A stretch of 64,000 nucleotides of DNA from Inia geoffrensis (taxonomy: Eukaryota > Chordata > Mammalia > Artiodactyla > Iniidae). A model generated the notes under the pieces. That model searched no databases, had not been told where the DNA came from, and was given only the letters and a program-made list of their open reading frames with translations. The DNA lies in assembly GCA_036417435.1 (NCBI GenBank), contig CM070899.1:67039001-67103000 (forward strand). The letters are read 5' to 3'. The translations under genes and the position numbers were made by a program. This document shows, one piece after another, positions 23,701 to 35,467 of this stretch (position 1 is its first letter; each line of letters starts with the position of its first letter).

Positions 23701-24548
23701 ACCCAGTCTCTGCCCTGAGGGATGGGATTGAAGACAGGGCTTTATTCTAGACAGGGAGTTCAGAAAGAGGAACAAGTTTGGAATGGGGAAGAGAATGAGA
23801 TTTTAGATGTGCAGAGTGAAGGTACTCAAGGAAGATTTGGGAGAATACAAACAGAAGGCAGGAGAAACATAAGTCTGAATCTCAGGGAAAATAAATCAGA
23901 GGGTAAAAATCTGAATTAATGAGTCATCAGCACATGGCTACAGGAGAAGCCATCGACAAGCACAGGAATCATTCAGAGGAAAGGAGGAGAGTTAAAGATT
24001 GTCCCTTCTGCTCTGGGACCAGACTCACCGTCTCATGGGAGTTGTTTTAGGCTAAATAAAACATTAAACTCACTTACCTACTGGGCATTAAAACATATGT
24101 AATACTCGTGAACATTTAAACTCTGTGACTTTTTTTGGCTCAAAGAATTTTACAAATAAAATTTTAAATCTATTTGTTATAAATAAATACAATTTTACAG
24201 TCCATAGTTTTCATAAGAGACCTTTGTTACTGTTACTCTCAAAAACCAAAATATAAAAAGGAAAACATTTGAAGGAAATTTGCAGATGCCAGATGAATTA
24301 TGGCATTATTTCTTCAGAAATAGTTATCTGAGGATGACATGAAAGACAACCTTCCCATTCTGCCCTAAAATGTCCCTTGGGAATCTTGTTAAAAGTCTAC
24401 ACGGCCCTAGAAGATAGGACTCTACTTCCCAGGAATCTGCTCCTTCTTGTAACCATTTCTCATTTAATCTATTTAGGTCAATTTGTTTGTTTTTCTAGCT
24501 AAAGATTTAGATATTTATCATTGCGGGAGTACAACGATGGTTACCAGT
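23701..24548. other. Unassigned sequence, no gene seen
   Basis: 23700-24000 is purine-rich and may be a diverged repeat that I could not name. 24050-24480 is AT-rich and unique. Confidence 0.4.
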
Positions 24549-24549
24549 A

Positions 24550-24800
24550 ACAACATCATGACCATTACTGAGTTTGAAGCATGTATCAGGCACCATTCTA
24601 GGAGCCATGAGCATTCTGCTCAGCAAGCCCATGAGGCAGGCATCAGCATTTCCACTTTACAAATGAAATGGAAGCTCAGCAAAGCTGAGCAACTTGACCA
24701 AGGCACATCGTTGGTAGCAGAAAAGCAGAATTCAATCCCTGATCTGTCTTTCATTAAAGCCCCTGCATGCTCTTTGTGCTACTTCCCTAACTCATTTAGG
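24550..24800 (-). repeat. MIR SINE, nearly full length
   Basis: Antisense MIR: 'tatcaggcaccattctagga', 'ccactttacaaatgaaatgg', 'caacttgaccaaggcacatc', 'aattcaatccctgatctgtc'. The 107-codon plus-strand frame at 24483-24806 is simply this SINE translated. Confidence 0.75.
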
Positions 24801-25137
24801 GGCTGACTTCATCACTGCATTATAAAGATAGTAAAGATATTGTTACGATAATAACAAATTATTAGGTTGAACCACATGAAACTGCAAATGTCTGGCCATT
24901 TTTGACCTACGAAAATGGGAATTCCATATGGTTTGACCTTATAAAAGCACATACACAGGTATTTTGGGGGAATGTCTGGAGCAGCAGTGTGAGTTTCTAA
25001 AGAAATTCCACACCCAATAGAAAGGGTAGAGGAGCACCAAATATTTCACTCAACTCATTAACAGAAAATACATGTTATGGCTAAAAGGGAGAAAGAATAA
25101 ACAGAAAATATTTGAATTTGCAAGATAAGGGAACTGT
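24801..25137. other. Unique sequence, no gene seen
   Basis: AT-rich, no recognised feature. Confidence 0.4.
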
Positions 25138-25139
25138 TT

Positions 25140-25522
25140 AAAAGTTTGTTGTGAGGGGGGTAAGAAGAGAGGGAATTGGAGGAGGGTGGTCAAAAGGTAC
25201 AACGTCCAGTTATTAGACAAATAAGTACCAGGGATGTAATGTAAAACATGACAACTATAGTCAACATTGCTGTATGATATATAGGAAAGTTAAGAGAGTA
25301 AATCCTAGGAGTTCTCATCACAAGGAGAAAATTTTTTTCCTTTCTTCTTCTTTTTTTATTTTATCTATATGAGAAGAGGGATGTTAGCTGAATCTACTGT
25401 AGTGATTATTTCACCATATATACAAATCAAACCATCATGTTCTATGTCTTAAACTAATACAGAGATGTATGTCAATTATTTCTCAATAAAACTGGAAAAA
25501 AAATTTTTAAGTTTGTTGTGAA
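25140..25522 (+). mobile_element. L1M 3' end with target-site duplication
   Basis: An old L1M-type 3' UTR ('gtccagttattagacaaataag', shown in part; 'gcaattatttctcaataaaac'-like end) bounded by 'aagtttgttgtga' at about 25141-25153 and 25509-25521. Pure 3' UTR, severely 5'-truncated. Confidence 0.75.
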
Positions 25523-25804
25523 AGACAGTAATTTGTTAGTTTAAGTGACACCTTATGTATCGACTATGGGTTAACCACCAAGAGTACTGCGAAACACAAG
25601 CTAATGAAACACACAAGTGTGAAATTCAAATGGTGTATAAACTAAAATATGTTTTCATCTATATGAGGGCATTAAGCAAATTTAAAATATTCTAATGGAA
25701 TATCATTTTGGAAAAATGACAACGCTGAATAATTGGAAGACAGGGAGAACCCTTTAAGTGAGGCATAAAATATTAGAGATAAAAGGAAACAGAAATCAGT
25801 TATT

Positions 25805-25905
25805 TTAACCCTTTTGTTTTACTGTGGAGGAAACTACAGTTCAGGAAGATTATCTTAGCAGGAATTAAAACTCAGGTTCCTGACTTCCAGTCCAGGGCTC
25901 TTTGA
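25805..25905 (-). repeat. MIR fragment
   Basis: 'tttactgtggaggaaactac' and 'aaaactcaggttcctgactt' match the antisense MIR core. Confidence 0.55.
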
Positions 25906-26090
25906 AATAGATCAAAATAGCATGATATTTGAACACAATAATGTCCTTGTGTACTGCAACTGGCCATGGCATGTATTGCAGATGTAAGGAAACTTTCATA
26001 AGGCATAATTTTTATCCTGTAGCATGATGAGGTTCCTAAAAGTAAATATATTAAATATGTTTCATAACCATAAAATAAAAACACTATATA

Positions 26091-26440
26091 GGACTTCCCT
26101 GGTGGCGCAGTGGTTAAGAAACCGCCTGCCAATGCAGGGAACACGGGTTCAAGCCCTGGTCCGGGAAGATCCCACATGCTGCGGAGCAACTAAGCCCATG
26201 CACCACAACTACTGAGCATGCACTCTAGAGCCCGCAAGCCACAACTCCCGAGCCTGTGTGCCACAACTACTGAAGTCCACACACCCACAGCCCATGCTCC
26301 ACAACAGGAGAAGCCACCGCAATGAGAAGCCCGCGCACCGCGACGAAGAGGAGCCCCCACTCACCGCAACTAGAGAAAGCCCTTGCGCAGCAACAAAGAC
26401 CCAACGCAGCCAAAAATAAATAAAATTTTAAAAAATAAAA
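26091..26440 (+). mobile_element. Long CHR-type SINE
   Basis: Head 'ggacttccctggtggcgcag', tRNA-like region, then several tandem 'gccacaactactga'-type units, 'cgcagcaacaaagacccaac' and an AAATAAATAAA tail. The internal units differ from the CHR-2 short copies, so this is a distinct, longer subfamily. No clean duplication found. Confidence 0.9.
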
Positions 26441-27384
26441 TTAATGAAAACATTGTGAACTATAAATTTAACAGCATTACATTTTCTTATTCAGCCCATT
26501 ATTATTATGGTATAACAAGAACACTGCCTTCTCTCAAGATGTTTTTCTAATTGCTTTTGGATGTTGTTTTGCCTTTTAAAAGAGGAAGGAATTCTAAAAA
26601 TAGGATGCTGTCAAAATGGTTTGAATTTCAAGAAAAAAATCTCACACCTGTTGGCTGAGAAATAGTTCAAAAGCATGACATTTAGAATATGTCTTTGGTA
26701 CAAAATTCAGTTATAGATATCCACTGTTAAAAGATAGTCTGCCTCTACTTCAAAATATGTAGCAGAAATCGGCTATCTTAATTATTTCCTTCATTTATGA
26801 AGTGGTATGTTCTTCTGGCCAAGCAAGTGTATTGTTATGTGCCTGTGCTTTGCTTTATTTCTCATTAGAGCATTTTTATAGCAATAGGAAAGGGTTGACT
26901 GCCATGGCTTATCATTCTCCCTATCTGGTACTTTCCTTGAAGATTCCTTTGAAACCCACCAATCCATCAATCAATCTGAGATTTACAGCTCAGAAGTCAT
27001 GATTTCAAGGAGAATAAATAAGTGATCCTGCAGGAGTCTCAAATTCACGAAAGAGATAGAAAGAGACAGTCACTGGTAGAAGAATCAATGTATCTTTCAA
27101 ATGACCAAGGAAACTCCAGCTTCCTCTTAGAAACCCCATGGAGAGGAGAAGCCCATCAGAGCTGCCTGGTCAATATCCCTGCTTTCAATGGAAGAATTTA
27201 GAATACCGGATGGTATATGATGGTTTAACCATCAGCCAGAAGGGCTTCTTGACATGCTATCTGGGATAGCAAGAATCACTCAGAGGTGCTCAGAACCTTG
27301 AAAACCATCACTGAAAAAGAGAATTCATTTTCCACATACTGAATACAATCAAGTTGCCTCTCTCAAAGGGTTATGTGGATTCGT
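26441..27384. other. Unique sequence, no gene seen
   Basis: No repeat or exon recognised; the 66-codon frame at 26802-27002 has no supporting feature. Confidence 0.4.
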
Positions 27385-27387
27385 TCA

Positions 27388-27477
27388 CTAGTGCAACAAG
27401 AATTTACTGAGCACCACCACATGCCAGGCACTATTCTAGGAGCTAAGGAAACATCAATGAACAAAATAGAAAGGAGG
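27388..27477 (-). repeat. L2 3' fragment, left half of a split copy
   Basis: 'aatttactgagcaccaccac', 'caggcactattctaggagct', 'atcaatgaacaaaat' is reverse L2. It continues at 29132 beyond the L1 and SINE insertions. Confidence 0.65.
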
Positions 27478-28911
27478 CAAGTATATACAGTGGAGGAAAG
27501 ACAGCCTCTTCAATAAGTGGTGCTGGGAAAACTGGACAGCTACATGTAAAAGACTGAAATTAGAACACTCCCTAACACCACACACAAAAATAAACTCAAA
27601 ATGGATTAAAGGCCTAAATGTAAGGCCAGACACTATCAAACTCTTAGAGGAAAACATAGGCAGAACATTCTGTGACATAAATCACAGCAAGATCCTTTTT
27701 GACCCACCTCCTAGAGAAATGGAAATAAAAACAAAAATAAACTAATGGGACCTAATGAAACTTAAAAGCTTTTGCACAGCAAAGGAAACCATAAACAAGA
27801 CCAAAAGACAACCCTCAGAATGGGAGAAAATATTTGCAAACGAAGCAACTGACAAAGGATTAATCTCCAAATTTTACAAGCAGCACATGCAGCTCAATAA
27901 CAAAAAAACAAACAACCCAATCCAAAAATGGGCAGAAGACCTAAATAGACATTTCTCCAAAGAAGATATACAGATTGCCAACAAACACATGAAAGAATGC
28001 TCAACATCATTAATCATTAGAGAAATGCAAATCAAAACTACAATGAGATATCATCTCACACCCATCAGAATGGCCATCATCAGAAAATCTAGAAACAATA
28101 AATGCTGGAGAGGGTGTGGAGAAAAGGGAACCCTCTTGCACTGCTGGTGCGAATGTAAATTGATACAGCCACTATGGAGAACAGTATGGAGGTTCCTTAA
28201 AAAGCTAAAAGTAGAACTACCACACGGCCCAGCAATCCCACTACTGGGCATATACCCTGAGAAAATAGTAATTCGAAAAGAGTCATGTACCTCAATGTTC
28301 ATTACAGCTCTATTTACAATAGCCAGGACATGGAAGCAACCTAAGTGTCCATCAACGGATAAATGAATAAAGAAGATGTGGCACATATATACAATGGAAT
28401 ATTACTCAGCCATAAAAAGAAACGAAATTGAGTTATTTGTAGTAAGGTGGATGGACCTAGAGTCTGTCATACAGAGTGAAGTAAGTCAGAAAGAGAAAAA
28501 CAAATACCATATGCTAACACATATATGTGGAATCTAAGAAAAAAAAAAAAAGGTCATGAAGAAACTAGGGGCAAGATGGGAATAAAGACACAGACCTACT
28601 AGAGAATGGACTTGAGCATATGGGGAGGGGGAAGTGTAAGCTGTGACAAAGTGAGAGAGTGGCATGGACATATATACACTGCCAAACATAAAATAGATAG
28701 CTAGAGGGAAGCAGCCGCATAGCACAGGGAGATCAGCTCAGTGCTCTGTGACCACCTAGAGGGGTGCGATAGGGAGGGTGGGAAGGAGGGACATGCAAGA
28801 GGGAAGAGATATGGGAACATACGTATATGTATAACTTATTCACTTTGTTATAAAGCAGAAATGAACACACCATTGTAAAGCAATTATATTCCAATAAAGA
28901 TGTTAAAAAAA
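27478..28911 (+). mobile_element. 5'-truncated L1 (ORF2 C-terminal half and 3' UTR)
   Basis: Encodes the C-terminal part of L1 ORF2. An uninterrupted 203-codon block at 27755-28366 includes the Cys-rich motif '[18 protein letters not shown]' (C-x3-C-x7-H-x4-C), thought to bind nucleic acid. Reverse transcriptase core motifs are absent because of the truncation; frameshifts and stops lie on either side. The 3' UTR runs from about 28500 ('gggcaagatgggaataaaga') to 'ccaataaagatgtt' and an A-run. A retroelement remnant, not a functional gene. Confidence 0.9.
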
Positions 28912-28920
28912 AATTAGACA

Positions 28921-29130
28921 GGGTTTCCCTGGTGGCTCAGTGGTTGAGAGTCCGCCTGCCGATGCAGGGGACACGGGTTCGTGCCCCGGTCCAGGAAGAT
29001 CCCACACGCCGCGGAGCGGCTAGGCCCGTGAGCCATGGCCGCTGAGCCTGCGCGTCCAGAGCCTGTGTTCCGCAACAGGAGAGGCCACCACAGTGCGAGG
29101 CCCGCGTAACACGAAAAAAAAAAAAAAAAA
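28921..29130 (+). mobile_element. CHR-2-like SINE at the L1 A-tail
   Basis: Full copy; 'aaattagaca' at 28911-28920 repeats at 29131-29140. It landed immediately 3' of the L1 tail. Confidence 0.95.
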
Positions 29131-29131
29131 A

Positions 29132-29270
29132 AATTAGACAAAAATCTCTGCCCTCGTGCAACTTGCTTTGTACTAAGGGGAGACAATATGGTAAAATGTG
29201 TAGTTTGCAGATGGTGATAAATGCCATGGAGAAAAATTAAGCAGGAAAAAGAAATTATGTGAGATAATAT
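29132..29270 (-). repeat. L2 3' fragment, right half of the split copy
   Basis: 'gacaaaaatctctgccctcg', 'ctaaggggagacaatatgg' and 'gtgataaatgccatggagaa' continue the antisense L2 begun at 27388. Confidence 0.65.
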
Positions 29271-29424
29271 ATGTGCCTTTAAAATATATTATAGCATTTA
29301 AAACATATTAAAGGGGTGTTCTTTCCATTCATAAAAGCTCTGAAAAGTATTTCACTGGTATCAGGGTTGAAGTTGAGAAAATTTCTTCTTGGGGGAGTAA
29401 TAATCTTACCCCACTACTTGTGAA

Positions 29425-29640
29425 TAGCGAAATAATAATAACTTTTATTTATCAAATGCTTGCTCTGTGCTAGTAACTTTACATAAAAATACTTCATGTC
29501 ATTCTGTAAAATGGATATTCTCCTCATTTTACATATGGGGAAAATGACACTTTAAGAAAACTCAAAATCACAGATCTTATCACCTTATGTTAGAGCTGAT
29601 TCAAATGTAAATATGCCTGGCTCCAAAACCCACCCTGCCA
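29425..29640 (-). repeat. MIR SINE
   Basis: Antisense MIR: 'atgcttgctctgtgctagta', 'tcctcattttacatatgggg', 'aaatatgcctggctccaaaa'. Confidence 0.75.
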
Positions 29641-32629
29641 GGCCCTGTTCTTGTTTACTGTTTAGGTTTAGGGTGTCAGGAGATCAAAGGAGTCAAAAGG
29701 GAAGCAAGCTATTGCTCCCTTCTTGGGACCACCCACCCCTGCCCAACTCCCCCCACCACTAATCTCCTGCACAGAGAATATCAGTCTACATACATATGTG
29801 TAAATTGTTGGATTTTAGAATTCCAAAATCCAGAATAGAGATCTCTCATTTGGTACAAGCCATTGCAAAAATTCACTTTAAATTTGGTAACGTGGCCTTT
29901 CCACCACCACTTGAGATGCTAGAGTGTCTCTGAAGAGGAGCATTTTGTTTTCCCCTCACACTGGTTGACAGCACTCATCTTACTACTTCGTGTTTGGGTA
30001 TTAAGCATAAGTAGTAATTACAAAAGGATGGACTTAAGATTTAGCATTTGAGAACCAGAAAAAAAACCATCATGCCAGAGACCATGATTTTTGTTATTTT
30101 CTTAAAGAAAATATTTTTTTAAATTAAAACAAAATATATGGGTTTATTCACCTTCACAACAAATAAACCTAATAATACTAACCAGAGCAAGGACCAAAAG
30201 GAAAAACCCTCCAAGTAAGAAATAACGTGGCGAGACACGTCTCTTCTGAAGCTGGTTACGTTATCTTTTTCTTGGTCCTCTGCCTCTTAGCGTATTCATT
30301 TTCAGTTTAGTCAAAATTCAAATGCTTAAAAATCATGTTATCAAATATTTAATACTAAATTAGTGAAAACTGTAATATTTTAATTCACCAATCTGATTCT
30401 TTATTAGTTCTCTGAGCAATCGTGACTGTTTTGTGGTTGTTTTTATTTTTTACCATGATTTTTAGGTCTGTCCTTTCTTTTCAAGCAGCTGCTCTTCTGA
30501 GACAGATATTCTCAGTGTTCTATAAGCTGCGTGCCACTCCTAGCCAAGGCTGAAGAAATGTGTTTCTCTCTGGAGCCTTGTGATGCTTACCTTCTCACCA
30601 TCCCCTCCCCCCATTTTTATTTATTTTTAATTGAAAACGCAATGTAGTAGTAACACTGAAGGACAAACATTTTTAACTACATTTGTACACCTGTTTTAAT
30701 TTTGCATGTAGTCTTCTACCACAGAAGGCCCTGCTATTTTGGTAATTTCTAGTTGATGCCCCACATAGATTGCCTGGAAGAGTGACTAATATGCGTTTTA
30801 GACTCATTCTCTTTTAACTCACAGCAAAACAAAAAACAGGTTAAATACAGTGCAATATTTGAATTAAACACTTAAAGCTAAATGTAAGCAGGTTACTTCA
30901 CAAGGGGAGCTGAAGTGTCATTTGGTTTTAGATGGGCTATTTTTATGCTAATATAATGGGAATAAACAGTAGTAGGGAAGATGGGGGCCTGGGGGGCTGC
31001 TGGTGGGGAGGATTTTGGTGGATTCACAGCTATCCCAGAAGGTTACAGTGATTGGAGACTGATGGGATAGAAACAAAGGATGAGCACTAAGAACTGAAAA
31101 AGTTGAGAGTGGGTGGGAAACAAAGATTCTGAGTGGGCCAGAAAAAGTAATGAGTTATTTAAGAAAAAACATTTAAATCAAGGAATTGAATGAAAAGAAT
31201 AGAAGATGAGATGGCAGCCCCAGATATACCTGGAGCCCCATCTCAGAGTACCTCTAGAGCAAGGGGAGAACTAATCAGAATTGTCTATAAGCAGAGCCCA
31301 GACAACACAGTGTTAAACCTATGACAAGCTCTCCAAGTAATATACATGTGCTTGCCTTTGGTTGTCCTAACTGGTAACGTGTTTCTTCAGCACATGGTCT
31401 TGCACATGGTAGACATTTGACACATCTGTTGATTGTTGACTGCTGATGAAATTATCTGAAACAGCTGGCTTTACAGCTTGTACAGTGGTGGACATGGTAG
31501 GCATTAGGATTGTTACAGGGTACAGAGTAAAGCTGTGAGTCCTTGGGGCTTGATCCTTAGGGAAGACTCCATCTCTAAGATGTGACAAAAGCCCCTTATG
31601 GATTTGTCAGGTCCTTGTTTACTGTCACATGGCCAAAAAAAAAAAAAAAAATTAACCTTTTTCCAATATAGCAAATACCATCATTCGTGTTAATTCTCTA
31701 ACATTTCTCTGCACATCTGTAGATTAATACAGTATCTTTTCACTGTGACATGATGGGTGAGAATGCTTCACCTACTATAAGGTCCAGGAGTCTGTCACCA
31801 GCATCCCATTATTATAATTGGTAATGGCAGATCTGGACTTACGAACATTAACATTAGCATGGCTGGAACTCCCTTGCTGGAGAAGGGTTCATTATAAATA
31901 TTGACTGCAATTCCCTTTTTAACTAAAAAAAAATGAACTCTTCCTACAGTAATCTCAAATTATAGGCCCCTAGCCTCCTGGAAAGAAAGAATAGAGGGAA
32001 AAAAAGAGCGCTAAAAAAATACCCAGCCAGCATAAAAATGTTGTGTAATTTAAATAAAGTTAAAGCAGGGGATAAAAGTAATCAAGTAGTAAACAAAGGG
32101 CGGGAAAATTAATACAAACAATGAACCAACAGGATGGTTAATTAGCTTGCTTTGCAAAGAACATTTGATTTCTCCCCTGAAAGCAGTGGTGGTGGCAAAT
32201 AATCCTGACCTATCAAATATCTTCAGGTACAATGAAATATGTCCCCCCCATTGCCTATAAAAGAAATGCCACTGAACTACTGTGCATGGTGGTGAATTAC
32301 CATGGATGCTTCTAAATTACTATGCATGGCATCTTTTCTCTGGGTTGTTTGACAATGGTCCTTCTGTTTTTTGTAAGCTCTACAATTGCCATTTGAATTA
32401 TTCCGGAATAGAAGTCTCAAACTCAAAATACCCACAGGGTTCAAGCAGCAGCAGTGGGGGTAAGTGGATGGGAGTAGCGGGGCGACGGTGATGAACTGGA
32501 GAATACTGCTCCATCTAAGGCGGTCAGCTCTTGCCAAGTGAGCCACATCATCTAATTCTTAAAGAGAAGCTTAAAACTCAGATTTGTGTGTCAATTTTTT
32601 ATATCAAAAGGGCCATACAGAACTGGCTA
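29641..32629. other. Repeat-poor unique sequence, no gene seen
   Basis: About 3 kb almost free of recognised repeats. 30900-30970 holds 'gggctatttttatgctaata', resembling an A/T-rich MEF2-like box next to an octamer-like motif. A nested hairpin lies at 30222-30264 and a triple 20-bp repeat at 32274-32333. No exon recognised; an isolated A17 run at about 31634-31650 is not obviously part of a SINE. Confidence 0.45.
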
Positions 32630-32810
32630 GGTAACTTGCAGGGTCCAGTGTAAAATAAAAATGAAGAACCCCTTGCTCAAAAATTACTAAGAATTGCAAG
32701 CTGGCTGCAATAGCAGAGCATTAAACCAGGTGTGGACCCCTCTCAGCGCAGGGCCCTATGCTGCGACATAGGTTGCCAGCCCATGAAGCCTGCCCTGCAG
32801 CTCTACAAAA
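32630..32810. repeat. Unassigned dispersed repeat remnant
   Basis: 'gggtccagtgtaaaataaaa', 'ccccttgctcaaaaattact', 'gcagagcattaaaccaggtg', 'ccatgaagcctgccctgcag' match a known dispersed mammalian repeat by memory (probably an old DNA transposon), but I cannot name it safely. Confidence 0.45.
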
Positions 32811-33234
32811 CAAGCTTAGGAATCCCCCAGTTTGAGACCCTGCTCTAAAGGTTCTACATTCTCTTCCCAAGTCCCCTTGTGACTCAAAGCAAACAAATGC
32901 AAGACGGCTGGAAGAGTTTGGAGCATGCCCTACAGCTAAAGAACAGAGAAAAACATGGCTGGTGGCTTACCAGGGAAAAAGTCTCTCCTTTGTCTTCACC
33001 AAGTCTTAAAACCAACTGGGGGATTCAGCTGTTGATAGGTATATGCTCGTGGAAATGAAATCTTCAGCCCTATTAATTCAAAATACCTAAAAGTCTGTTG
33101 CTATAGCCAAAGTCCTATAAAAAGTGATACTCCCCTGAAAAACTTTCCCCTTCATGGCCCATCTATAGAGTTGGGTATGTGCAATTGCCATCAAAGAGGA
33201 ACAGTCAATCCACAAGTGAATGTCACAAGTCAGA

Positions 33235-33262
33235 CATCCTTCACACACGCGTGTGAAGGATG
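33235..33262. repeat. Perfect 28-bp hairpin-forming inverted repeat
   Basis: Arms 'catccttcacac' (33235-33246) and 'gtgtgaaggatg' (33251-33262) are exact reverse complements around a 4-nt loop 'acgc'. Not followed by a T-run and not part of a recognised repeat. Confidence 0.95.
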
Positions 33263-33291
33263 AAAAATTTCATGAAAATACATAGTTTTGA

Positions 33292-33706
33292 GGGGCTTCC
33301 CTGGTGATCCAGTGGTAAAGAATCCATCTTCCAATGCAGGAGACGCAGGTTTGATCCCTGGTCGGGGAACTAAGATCCCACATGCTGCAGGGTAACTAAG
33401 CCCGCGTGCCACAACTATTGAGCTCACGCACCTCAACGAGAGAGCCCGCATGCCACAAACTACACAGCCCACGTGCCCTGGAGCCCACGTGCCACAACTA
33501 CAGAGAGAAAACCCGCACGCCACAGCCAGAGAGAAGCCCGTGCGCCGCTGCAACTAGAGAGAAACCCAAGCAGACCATGCTCTGTAACAAAAAGATCCCG
33601 CACGCCTTAACAAAGATCTCAAGTGCTGCAACTAAGACCCAAGGCAGCCAAAAATCAAAAACAAAAACAAATAAGGAAAATAAATAAATAACATTTAAAA
33701 AATATA
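33292..33706 (+). mobile_element. Long CHR-type SINE
   Basis: Head 'gggcttccctggtgatccag', 'ggtttgatccctggtcgggg', then repeated 'gcccacgtgccacaacta'-like units and an AAATAAATAAATA tail. 'tagttttg' at 33283-33290 recurs at 33711-33718, a probable duplication. The 93-codon plus and 107-codon minus frames here are SINE translations. Confidence 0.9.
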
Positions 33707-33723
33707 ATAATAGTTTTGTCTTT

Positions 33724-33982
33724 TGTTCATGTTTATTTATTTATTTATTTAATTTTTTGCTATGTGAGGTCTTCATTGTGGCACATGGGCTTCTCTCTAG
33801 TTGTAGCGCATGGGCTCCGTAGTTGTGGCGCACAGGCTCCAGAGCATGTGGCCTCTGTAGTTGCAGACCACGGGCTTAGTTGCCCCACAACATGTGAGAT
33901 CTTAGTTCCCTGACCAGGGATCGAACCCACGTCCCCTGCATTGTACGACAGACTCTACCACTGGACCACCAGGGAAGTCCCA
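33724..33982 (-). mobile_element. Long CHR-type SINE, opposite orientation
   Basis: Antisense copy with its A-rich tail at left (TTTATTTATTTATTT) and its head 'ccaccagggaagtccc' at right. It lies tail-to-tail with the preceding SINE. A third copy of 'catagttttg' follows at 33987-33996. Confidence 0.9.
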
Positions 33983-33996
33983 CAATCATAGTTTTG

Positions 33997-34514
33997 AATA
34001 CATTAATTAATATGATTGTTTAGACAAATGCTTCCCATTTAAAGTGATGTTTGTAAGGCATACTAGGGTGAATAAACAGGCTGCTTGTAGCTGGAGGTGA
34101 CTGGCACGTACCTCCACCAGCATGCTAGCTGGAATGTTCCATTTAGAGGGCTTACTGGACAGTTTTTAAAGATTAAAAATATCTTTCATAAAAATGAAAA
34201 AAAACTCCTAAAACTGATCTGTCATATACATTTCATATTTCCATACGTCAGGTTTATGTCAATTGAGACAGACATGTGCTTTTTGTTTAATTACAATTAT
34301 ACTTTTCAGAATAGCTTAATATCAACAAAATACTAATCACCAAATTGGCTTTGTTCACACCCAGCAAGATTCTAATCCAAACTCAAGAAGAAAAAATCCA
34401 AAGCTACTTGGCTCCACCAAAGCCAAAGTGATGGAGATGCTCTATGGAAATCAAGCAAAAATCACAGGGCTTAAGCCTGTCAAGGTAGAAAAATGAAAAC
34501 AACTCCAGGATCTT
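33997..34514. other. Unique sequence, no gene seen
   Basis: AT-rich; no recognised repeat or exon. Confidence 0.4.
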
Positions 34515-34531
34515 TAAAAAGTTTGGACTCT

Positions 34532-34741
34532 GCTTCCCTGGTGGCGCAGTGGTTGAGAGTCCGCCTGCCGATGCAGGGGACACGGGTTCGTGCCCCGGTC
34601 CAGGGGGGATCCCACATGCCGCGGAGTGGCTGCGCCCTTGAGCCGTGGCCGCTGGGCCTGCACGTCCAGAGCCTGTGCTCCGCAACGGGAGAGGCCACAG
34701 GAGTGAGAGGCCCGCGTACGGCAAAAAAAAAAAAAAAAAGA
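34532..34741 (+). mobile_element. CHR-2-like SINE
   Basis: Full body with an interrupted A-tail (A17 G A11). 'aaaaagtttgg' at 34516-34526 is repeated after the tail at about 34747-34757. The five overlapping frames on both strands are repeat translations. Confidence 0.95.
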
Positions 34742-34759
34742 AAAAAAAAAAGTTTGGTC

Positions 34760-35195
34760 TGAACTATTCTGCTAGTTCACATTGCTCCCCTTTTTTTCAT
34801 TTAACATTGCATTTCCTCTTTCCTAGTGTGATGTGCCCACAGTTTATTTTTCTTTGCTGACTGGAACAAAATAATTTTTATTTTTTAATTTGTATTGAAA
34901 GTTTGATATAAAAAAATTCTAGATGCTCAACCTCTTTCCCGCACCTATTTCTTGCCTACAGTGAACCTCTTTTCAATGAATATCTAATGAAGGTAGCTGT
35001 TAAATAAAAATGAATGTTATATAAAAAAGAAAAAAACCAAACCTATTATTCATTGCAGCAATTTTACCTCCACATGTAGACCATATATGCATATGTGCAG
35101 AGATAATGGGTGTATCTCTGGAATAGAAGTAAATGGAAATAGTATTACAGTATCAAAGAGAATAAATTATTCCACTGTAAATTTATCTGTTTATT
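34760..35195. other. Unique sequence, no gene seen
   Basis: AT-rich; nothing recognised. Confidence 0.4.
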
Positions 35196-35335
35196 TTCAT
35201 CTCCGCACCTCCACCCCTGCCGCTAGAATGCAGTGGGGTAAGAGATATGCATCTGTCTTGTTCCACTGCTATGTTCCTGACATTGCCTGGCACACAGTCG
35301 ATACTCAATAAATAGGTGTTAAATTGAATTGAATA
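35196..35335 (+). repeat. L2 3' end
   Basis: 'gctagaatgcagtggggtaa', 'attgcctggcacacagtcga', 'tactcaataaataggtgtta' and terminal GAATTGAAT form the L2 tail. Confidence 0.7.
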
Positions 35336-35435
35336 CACAGGATCAAAACAAGTTATCATTCCCTATTCTAGGATTGGAAATAGAAGGAAACCTGAGACAT
35401 GTAGCAGGACTACCAACTTCCCTAAATTCCATTGG

Positions 35436-35440
<5 letters not shown>

Positions 35441-35467
<27 letters not shown>

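Noticed and set aside
24483..24806. 107-codon frame with a His/Ser-rich start
   Set aside because: It coincides with an antisense MIR.
26091..26440. Internal repeated 'gccacaacta' units that look array-like
   Set aside because: These are the tandem units of long CHR SINEs; no spacer structure, and a mammalian genome would not carry CRISPR.
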